Shown here one piece after another: positions 57,731 to 64,000 of a DNA stretch of 64,000 bases. Under the pieces are notes generated by a model that did not search any database, was not told the origin of the DNA, and was given only the letters and a program-made list of their open reading frames with translations. The position numbers and the translations under genes were made by a program. This DNA is from Vibrio pomeroyi (lineage in GTDB: Bacteria; Pseudomonadota; Gammaproteobacteria; Enterobacterales; Vibrionaceae), in assembly GCA_041879425.1 (NCBI GenBank), contig CP090854.1, positions 2,728,001 to 2,792,000 on the forward strand, written 5' to 3'. Positions within the stretch are counted from its first letter, which is position 1; the number at the start of each line of letters is the position of its first letter.

Positions 57731-58690
57731 TCAGCAGTAGCCGTAGCTCATCAGACGCTGGTAACGACGCTCAAGAAGCGTTTCGTTATCAAACTGCTCT
57801 AGCTCTTCTAACTGTTTAACTAGCATGTCTTTCATGTTCTGAGCAGTCTGAACTGGGTCACGGTGCGCGCCACCTAGAGGCTCAGGAATGATTTCGTCGA
57901 TAAGCTCAAGCTCTTTAAGACGAGGAGCGATTAGGCCCATCGCTTCAGCCGCTTGTGGTGCTTTGTCTGAATCACGCCATAAGATTGAAGCACAACCTTC
58001 TGGAGAGATTACTGAGTACGTAGAGTATTGAAGCATGTTCACGTAGTCACCAACACCAATCGCTAGTGCACCACCAGAACCGCCTTCACCTACAACGTTA
58101 CAGATAACTGGAACAGAAAGACCAGCCATAACCTTAAGGTTTTTCGCGATAGCTTCAGATTGACCACGCTCTTCAGCACCAACACCTGGGTATGCGCCCG
58201 CTGTGTCGATGAAAGTAATGATAGGCATGTTGAAACGCTCAGCGGTTTCCATTAGACGTAGTGCCTTACGGTAACCTTCTGGCTTTGGCATACCAAAGTT
58301 ACGGATCACTTTCTCTTTAGTCTCACGACCTTTCTGGTGACCAATAACCATAACAGGACGGCCATTTAGACGAGCCATACCACCCACAATAGCTTTGTCG
58401 TCAGCGTAAGCGCGATCGCCCGCCATCTCTTCAAACTCTGTAAATGCATGCTCCAGGTAATCTTTTGTATAAGGACGTTGAGGGTGACGAGCAAGTTGAG
58501 CTACCTGCCATGCACCTAAGTCACTAAAGATTTTCTGTTTAAGCTCTAAGCTTTTTTTCTCTAGTTGTTCGATTTCTTTGTCTAGATCTACCGCTGTGTC
58601 ACCACCGTGACGCGAAACGTCACGTAGCGCTTCGATTTTTGCTTCAAGTTCAGCGATAGGCTTTTCAAATTCTAGAAAGTTCAGGCTCAT
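57731..58690 (-). CDS. accA: acetyl-CoA carboxylase carboxyltransferase subunit alpha
   Basis: This 319-residue protein is the alpha subunit of the carboxyltransferase that makes malonyl-CoA, the committed step of fatty-acid synthesis. It starts [20 protein letters not shown], the family's coiled N-terminus, and carries the crotonase-fold oxyanion loop [15 protein letters not shown] and [18 protein letters not shown]. Length equals E. coli AccA (319). AAGGA precedes the ATG. dnaE lies 45 bases upstream on the same strand, the conserved dnaE-accA pairing. Confidence 0.97.
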   Translation of the reverse strand: MSLNFLEFEKPIAELEAKIEALRDVSRHGGDTAVDLDKEIEQLEKKSLELKQKIFSDLGAWQVAQLARHPQRPYTKDYLEHAFTEFEEMAGDRAYADDKAIVGGMARLNGRPVMVIGHQKGRETKEKVIRNFGMPKPEGYRKALRLMETAERFNMPIITFIDTAGAYPGVGAEERGQSEAIAKNLKVMAGLSVPVICNVVGEGGSGGALAIGVGDYVNMLQYSTYSVISPEGCASILWRDSDKAPQAAEAMGLIAPRLKELELIDEIIPEPLGGAHRDPVQTAQNMKDMLVKQLEELEQFDNETLLERRYQRLMSYGYC

Positions 58691-58735
58691 CTATGAATCC
58701 TTGTTGATTCAGTTCCACAGTCATGGAGCTAAATT

Positions 58736-61700
58736 TTAGTTAAATTCGAGTTCTACTTGGCTATTTCCAAGCAGCTGTTTTAATTCGTCTAGTAATGTAT
58801 CACTTGGCGTCACGCGCCATTCTGTGCCCAATGTTAACCGCGCTCTAGCGTCGGCACGTTGGTAGTATACATTGACTGGGACCGTTCCGGCTCTATAAGG
58901 TTCTAAGATTTGACCAAAGCGTTCAAAAAATTGACCATTAATCTGGGATTGGTCGATAGATATCGATACCCCACGAGCATATTTTTCACGGGCGCTTCCT
59001 AAGTCCATGACCTCGCGCGCGGACATTTTAAGCCCACCGTTGAAGTCATCAAAGCTGACCTGTCCAGAAACGACCACAATTTTGTCTTTTTCGAGCAATT
59101 CTGCGTAGCGATCGAGCGCATCTGAGAACAACATCACTTCCATTCGGCCAGATCGATCATCAAGTGTCATCAAACCGATTCGTGTACCGCGTTTAGTGGT
59201 CATCACTCTAGCCGCAATCACTAAACCTGCAATCGTTAATGACTGATCACGACGCGTTGGCGTGGCATCCTTCAAACGACAGCTGGTGTACTTAGCTAAT
59301 TCTTTGATGTAAGCGTTAACCGGGTGGCCCGTTAGATACAAGCCAAGCGTTTCACGTTCACCCTCAAGCCAAACCTTCTCAGGCCACTTAGGCACTTGGG
59401 TATACTTGTGTTCAACCTCTTCCGGAGCGTCGGTCAACACGCCGAACATATCCGACTGTCCAAAGGACTCAGCGTGGTGATGTTGGCTTGCCGCTTTAAC
59501 CGCATCCGGCAATGAAGCCATCATCGCTGCACGGTGAGGACCTAATCTATCTAAGGCACCGGATAGAATCAACTTTTCGATAACACGTTTGTTGACCTTC
59601 TTCAGATCAAGGCGTGCACAGAAGTCGAATAAGTCTTTAAAGTAACCGCCCTTATTGCGCGCTTCGATGATCGCTTCGATAGGACCTTCACCAACCCCTT
59701 TGATAGCGCCGATACCATAAACAATCGCGCCATCTTCATCCACGTTAAAGCGGTACAGGCCCGAGTTGATATCAGGTGGAAGCAGTTTGAGCTTCATACG
59801 GAAACACTCATCAACAAGGCCAATAACCTTCTCAGTGTTATCCATATCCGCCGTCATTACCGCAGCCATAAATTCCGCTGGGTAGTGCGTTTTCAACCAC
59901 AGCGTTTGGTAAGAAACCAGTGCGTATGCAGCCGAGTGAGATTTGTTAAAGCCATAGCCCGCAAATTTCTCTACCAAGTCAAAGATCTTCATGGCAAGTT
60001 CGCCATCAACACCATTGGCTTCAGCACCCTCTTTGAAGGTACCACGCTGTTTCGCCATCTCTTCTGGCTTTTTCTTACCCATCGCACGACGCAGCATATC
60101 CGCTCCGCCAAGCGTATAGCCCGCCAGAATCTGTGCGATCTGCATTACCTGTTCTTGATACAAGATGATGCCGTAGGTCGGTTCTAGTGTCTCTTTCAGT
60201 GATTCGTGTTGCCACGTTTCATCAGGGTAAGAAACCGCTTCTCGTCCGTGTTTACGGTCGATAAAGTTATCTACCATGCCTGATTGCAGAGGACCCGGAC
60301 GGAACAGGGCTACCAATGCGATGATATCTTCAAAACAATCGGGCTGTAGACGTTTGATCAGGTCTTTCATACCACGCGATTCCAGCTGGAATACCGCGGT
60401 GGTTTCAGAGTTTTGTAATAGGTTAAACGACGCTTGGTCATCAAGAGGAATCGACTCGATACGAACCGGCTCTTTACCCTCTTTCTTCAAGCGTGGGTTC
60501 ACTAGGCCTAGCGCCCAGTCGATGATGGTCAGGGTACGCAGGCCCAAGAAGTCAAACTTAACCAAGCCAGCCGTTTCAACGTCATTCTTATCGAACTGCG
60601 TTACTGGGAAGTTACCTTCAGCATCGGCATAGATTGGTGCAAAGTCAGTGATCGTGGTTGGTGAGATTACAACACCACCCGCGTGTTTACCGGCGTTTCG
60701 CGTACAACCTTCAAGGATACGACACTTATCGATCAGTTCACGAACTTCTTCATCGCCATCGTAAAGCTCTGGCAATGCAGGTTCAGCAAGGAAAGCTTTC
60801 TCAAGCGTCATGCCCGGATCTGGCGGCACAAGCTTTGAAATTCGGTCAACGAAACCAAACGGGTGACCCAGTACACGGCCTACGTCGCGGATTACCGCTT
60901 TCGCCGCCATGGTACCAAAGGTGATGATCTGAGATACCGCATCACGACCATACATTTCGGCAACGTGATCAATTACTTGGTCACGCTTATCCATACAGAA
61001 GTCGATATCGAAATCGGGCATCGAGACACGTTCTGGGTTCAAGAAACGTTCGAATAGTAGATCGTATTCAAGTGGATCGAGATCGGTGATATCCAGAGCG
61101 TAGGCTACTAGAGATCCGGCACCAGAACCACGGCCAGGACCTACTGGCACATCGTTATCTTTTGACCACTGGATGAACTCCATTACGATCAAGAAGTAAC
61201 CTGGGAAACCCATGTTGTTGACAACTTCGAGCTCGATCTTGAGTCGCTTATCGTATTCTGGCCTGCGCTCAGCACGCACTTTTTCATCTGGGAACAGGAA
61301 CGCGAGACGTCGCTCAAGGCCCTCTTCAGATTTCTTGATCAGGAAGTCTTCAATCGCCAAACCTTCCGTTGGGAAGTTAGGCAGGAAGTATTCGCCCAGA
61401 CGAACCGTTACATTACAACGCTTGGCAATCTCAACACTGTTCTCAAGTGCTTCAGGGATATCGGAGAACAACTCACACATCTCTTCTTCGCTACGAAGAT
61501 ATTGTTGCGCGCTGTAATTTTTAGGACGACGAGGATCGACCATAGTGAAACCATCATGAATCGCAACGCGGATTTCATGGGCATCAAAAAGATCTTCAGT
61601 TAGGAATACTACTTCGTTGGTTGCAACAACAGGTAGGTCTTCTTGCTCAGCCAGTTCCAACGCAAAGTGCAGGTAAGACTCTTCATCCGGACGTCCGGTA

Positions 61701-62215
61701 CGAATCAGTTCAAGATAGAAACGGTCTGGGAAGTATGTTTTGTAAAACTCGACATTACTTGCAACCAGTTCACGATTGCCTTTCAGCAACGCTTTACCAA
61801 TCTCACCTTCTTTCGCACCCGATAGGATGATTAGGCCTTCGGCATTCTCAATCAACCACTCTTTATCGATAACAGGCTGATGCTGCACATGACCACGAAG
61901 GTACGCTTTTGAGATAAGCAGCGTTAGGTTGTTATAACCTTTATTGTCGGTTGCAATGACGGTGAGCTTGGTCAACTCGTCACCGAACTCTGGAGACTGC
62001 ATCAAGAAGTCAGCACCAATAATTGGTTTAACCCCGCACCCATGAGCAGTACCGTAGAACTTAACCAAACCACAAAGGTTGGTAAAGTCGGTAAGTGCTA
62101 GAGCAGGCATACCCATTTCAGCGACTTTCTTAACTAATGGCGGCACCTTAGAGAGGCCATCCACCATAGAAAAGTCACTGTGTACGCGTAGGTGAACAAA
62201 TTTTGGATCTGACAT
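58736..62215 (-). CDS. dnaE: DNA polymerase III alpha subunit
   Basis: This 1159-residue protein is the replicative polymerase. The N-terminal PHP domain ([17 protein letters not shown]) is followed by the polymerase domain with catalytic aspartates in PDFDIDFC, the glycine loop [17 protein letters not shown] and [13 protein letters not shown], then helix-hairpin-helix, OB-fold ([14 protein letters not shown]) and C-terminal tau-binding domains. Length equals E. coli DnaE (1160). CAGGA precedes the ATG. The cluster lpxB-rnhB-dnaE-accA is the same as in E. coli and is read on the minus strand here. Confidence 0.97.
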   Translation of the reverse strand: MSDPKFVHLRVHSDFSMVDGLSKVPPLVKKVAEMGMPALALTDFTNLCGLVKFYGTAHGCGVKPIIGADFLMQSPEFGDELTKLTVIATDNKGYNNLTLLISKAYLRGHVQHQPVIDKEWLIENAEGLIILSGAKEGEIGKALLKGNRELVASNVEFYKTYFPDRFYLELIRTGRPDEESYLHFALELAEQEDLPVVATNEVVFLTEDLFDAHEIRVAIHDGFTMVDPRRPKNYSAQQYLRSEEEMCELFSDIPEALENSVEIAKRCNVTVRLGEYFLPNFPTEGLAIEDFLIKKSEEGLERRLAFLFPDEKVRAERRPEYDKRLKIELEVVNNMGFPGYFLIVMEFIQWSKDNDVPVGPGRGSGAGSLVAYALDITDLDPLEYDLLFERFLNPERVSMPDFDIDFCMDKRDQVIDHVAEMYGRDAVSQIITFGTMAAKAVIRDVGRVLGHPFGFVDRISKLVPPDPGMTLEKAFLAEPALPELYDGDEEVRELIDKCRILEGCTRNAGKHAGGVVISPTTITDFAPIYADAEGNFPVTQFDKNDVETAGLVKFDFLGLRTLTIIDWALGLVNPRLKKEGKEPVRIESIPLDDQASFNLLQNSETTAVFQLESRGMKDLIKRLQPDCFEDIIALVALFRPGPLQSGMVDNFIDRKHGREAVSYPDETWQHESLKETLEPTYGIILYQEQVMQIAQILAGYTLGGADMLRRAMGKKKPEEMAKQRGTFKEGAEANGVDGELAMKIFDLVEKFAGYGFNKSHSAAYALVSYQTLWLKTHYPAEFMAAVMTADMDNTEKVIGLVDECFRMKLKLLPPDINSGLYRFNVDEDGAIVYGIGAIKGVGEGPIEAIIEARNKGGYFKDLFDFCARLDLKKVNKRVIEKLILSGALDRLGPHRAAMMASLPDAVKAASQHHHAESFGQSDMFGVLTDAPEEVEHKYTQVPKWPEKVWLEGERETLGLYLTGHPVNAYIKELAKYTSCRLKDATPTRRDQSLTIAGLVIAARVMTTKRGTRIGLMTLDDRSGRMEVMLFSDALDRYAELLEKDKIVVVSGQVSFDDFNGGLKMSAREVMDLGSAREKYARGVSISIDQSQINGQFFERFGQILEPYRAGTVPVNVYYQRADARARLTLGTEWRVTPSDTLLDELKQLLGNSQVELEFN

Positions 62216-62325
62216 TATTTTTCCTGAATTCTAGGTTTGAGCCTAGGGTTACAACTGTGTGTATTCTATTTTTTTCTACTGCTAGTAAGCAAATTTATTC
62301 GAAGCTAAGCTCTACTATATAGAGT

Positions 62326-62946
62326 TTAATCAATGCCTAAAATACGTTTTACTGGCTTAAAGCTCTTACGGTAATGCTCGGTAACACCATGTTTTTCAAT
62401 CGCTTCGAAATGCGCTTTAGTTGGGTATCCTTTGTGTTTCGCAAAACCAAACTCTGGATGTAGTTTGTCGAGTTCTTCCATCTCTTGGTCACGAACTACT
62501 TTAGCGATAATAGACGCCGCACTTATCTCTGCTACTCGTAAGTCGCCCTTTACAATAGCCAGGCCGTCCATTGGAAGTTGAGGAACACGGTTACCATCGA
62601 TCAGTGCCATGTCAGGCTGAACGCTCAACCCAGCGATAGCGCGCTGCATGGCGACCATGGTTGCCTGCAGAATGTTCAACTCATCAATTTCTTGTGGTGA
62701 ACAACGACCAACCGACCACGCCAAGGCTTTCTCTTTAATTTCAGGAAGCAGAGCAAGGCGCTTTTTCTCAGACAGTTTTTTTGAATCGTTTAAGCCTTCG
62801 ATTGGATTATTTGGATCGAGGATAACCGCAGCAGTCACCACATCGCCTACCAATGGCCCGCGCCCTACTTCATCCACACCAGCAAACAACTGGTAACCTT
62901 GCGGATATTCAAACGGAGGAAGCTCTTTTTTCTCTTTTACTGCCAT
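62326..62946 (-). CDS. rnhB: ribonuclease HII
   Basis: This 206-residue enzyme removes single ribonucleotides from DNA. The catalytic carboxylates are in [17 protein letters not shown] (residues about 20-36), the aspartate of ALIDGNRVP, and the KVVRDQEM segment that follows SIIAK. The N-terminal extension [19 protein letters not shown] is polar. Length agrees with E. coli RnhB (198). AAAGAGA precedes the ATG. It lies between lpxB and dnaE on the same strand, as in E. coli. Confidence 0.96.
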   Translation of the reverse strand: MAVKEKKELPPFEYPQGYQLFAGVDEVGRGPLVGDVVTAAVILDPNNPIEGLNDSKKLSEKKRLALLPEIKEKALAWSVGRCSPQEIDELNILQATMVAMQRAIAGLSVQPDMALIDGNRVPQLPMDGLAIVKGDLRVAEISAASIIAKVVRDQEMEELDKLHPEFGFAKHKGYPTKAHFEAIEKHGVTEHYRKSFKPVKRILGID

Positions 62947-62993
62947 GACAATTCTCTTTGTAACTTATAATTCAGGCTTGATGGAGTGGCACT

Positions 62994-64000
62994 TTATGAT
63001 TCAACAAACTCTCGACCGATCAATTTCAGCACCGCGTTGGCGGCTTGCTTATCAGCATCTTTACGAATCCAGTGGTGCATCTCAGTAAAACGTTCGATCA
63101 ATGCACTATTGTCGGCTGATAGCATTTTGTCGACAGATGGGAACAAGAAGTCTGGGTGGCACTCTTCAAGAATGTGCTCTTTCACGATCTCTTCACCAGC
63201 CAGAATATTCGGCAGTGATACGAACTCAGTGATCGCTAGCTTCTTCACAATATAGCCAGTCAGCTTATTCACTTTGTAGCCAACAACCATCGGACGCTTC
63301 AGTAACATACACTCAAGAGCCACAGTGCCTGAAGCCAGAAGCACAGAGTCAGCAGCGGTAATCACGTTGGTTGCCGTATCTTCGACTAACGTAAATTCAA
63401 GCTCAGGTGCTGTCGCTTGCCAGATTTCAGTAAACTGTTTTTTGCGCTGCTCATTCACGAGCGCAACAACAAAATTGATATCAGGGTATTTTTGCTTAAT
63501 GCGCTGGCACGTTTCGATAAATGGTTGAGCGATCAAACCCATCTCACCACCTCGACTGCCCGGCAATACGGCTAACCACTGCTTGTCTTGATCTAAGCCT
63601 AATAGCTCACGTGCATCTTGTTTGCTTGGTTCTAAAGGAATTGCATCAGCCAACGTGTGACCAACAAATTCACAGGCAACGTTGTATTTATCGTAAAACG
63701 CTTTCTCGAATGGTAGGAAAGCCAAAACTAAGTCGGTCGCTTTGTCGATTTTAAAGATACGCTTAGGACGCCAAGCCCACACGGAAGGGCTCACGTAATG
63801 AACCGTTTTAATGCCAGCGTTCTTAAGATCGAGTTCAAGTCTTAGATTGAAGTCAGGTGCATCAATACCCACAAACACATCTGGCGGGTTTTGAGTGAAA
63901 TACTTCACCAGCTCCGCTTTCACTTTTAATAAGCGAGGTAAACGGCCAAGTACTTCAACTAAGCCCATGACAGCCAGCTCTTCCATCTCGAAAAGAGACT
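62994..64000 (-). CDS. lpxB: lipid-A-disaccharide synthase, 5' end beyond the window
   Basis: The frame is open from the right edge of the window to its stop at 62994, about 335 codons. It encodes the body of LpxB, the GT-B-fold enzyme that joins UDP-diacylglucosamine and lipid X at the inner membrane: FVGIDAPDFNLRLELDLKNAGIKTVHYVSPSVWAWRPKRI, HTLADAIPLEPSK, LAVLPGSRGGEMGL and SGTVALECMLLKRPMVVGY are typical. The E. coli protein has 382 residues, so roughly the first 45 lie outside the window. An ATG at 63986 is internal, not the start. rnhB follows 47 bases downstream. Confidence 0.93.
   Translation of the reverse strand, partial: SLFEMEELAVMGLVEVLGRLPRLLKVKAELVKYFTQNPPDVFVGIDAPDFNLRLELDLKNAGIKTVHYVSPSVWAWRPKRIFKIDKATDLVLAFLPFEKAFYDKYNVACEFVGHTLADAIPLEPSKQDARELLGLDQDKQWLAVLPGSRGGEMGLIAQPFIETCQRIKQKYPDINFVVALVNEQRKKQFTEIWQATAPELEFTLVEDTATNVITAADSVLLASGTVALECMLLKRPMVVGYKVNKLTGYIVKKLAITEFVSLPNILAGEEIVKEHILEECHPDFLFPSVDKMLSADNSALIERFTEMHHWIRKDADKQAANAVLKLIGREFVES

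Overview
The window is a compact, gene-dense stretch of chromosome from a marine Vibrio, most like the Splendidus/Harveyi group. The evidence is protein identity (Vibrio-type FlaC/D-like flagellins, an OmpU-like porin, DUF2956, DUF2897 and TIGR03503 proteins), moderate GC content, and gene order shared with other gammaproteobacteria. I see about 66 genes and no rRNA, tRNA, insertion sequence, prophage or CRISPR array. Two reading frames run off the window: an unidentified one at the left edge, and lpxB at the right edge.

Layout. 1-6.3 kb: accessory genes, namely a TauE/SafE exporter, a SelW-like protein, the phosphodiesterase YfcE, a tightly overlapping four-gene operon of unknown function (two DUF1538 membrane proteins, a P-II-like protein and a CBS-domain protein), and two SDR enzymes. 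6.6-9.1 kb: cnoX/ybbN, qmcA and an NfeD gene. 9.4-12.2 kb: a tiny secreted protein, a CueR-type regulator, a lipoprotein and a porin. 12.7-21.1 kb: ligA, zipA, cysZ, cysK, ptsH, ptsI and crr, in the same order as in Escherichia coli. 21.6-26.9 kb: two flagellins with sigma-28-type promoters, a YfeX-like peroxidase and small membrane or lipoprotein genes. 27.1-43.4 kb: a block resembling the E. coli yffB-dapE / bamC-dapA-gcvR-bcp / perM-bepA-yfgD / uraA-upp-purMN region. 43.5-64 kb: yafJ, gmhA, fadE, dnaQ, rnhA, yafS, gloB, mltD, glnB, tilS, accA, dnaE, rnhB and lpxB, again with E. coli-like neighbourhoods.

The genes mostly serve core physiology: PTS sugar phosphorylation and catabolite signalling (ptsH-ptsI-crr), cysteine synthesis (cysZ, cysK), lysine/peptidoglycan precursors (dapA, dapE), outer-membrane assembly (bamC, bepA, lpxB, gmhA), purine and pyrimidine salvage (purMN, upp, uraA), fatty-acid synthesis and breakdown (accA, fadE), replication (dnaE, dnaQ, ligA, rnhA, rnhB), division (zipA) and motility (flagellins). 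Readable regulatory sites include two PurR-type boxes (uraA and purMN/upp), a FadR operator before fadE, and two sigma-28 promoters before the flagellins.

The best candidate for an undescribed system is the DUF1538-DUF1538-PII-CBS operon at 1.9-4.2 kb. It appears to encode a two-subunit membrane protein with two dedicated nucleotide-sensing partners. Smaller leads are a possible 21-residue membrane peptide at 6.39 kb, an orphan secreted 59-residue protein, a one-cysteine Bcp peroxiredoxin, and hairpins that may tune ptsH/ptsI and bamC expression.
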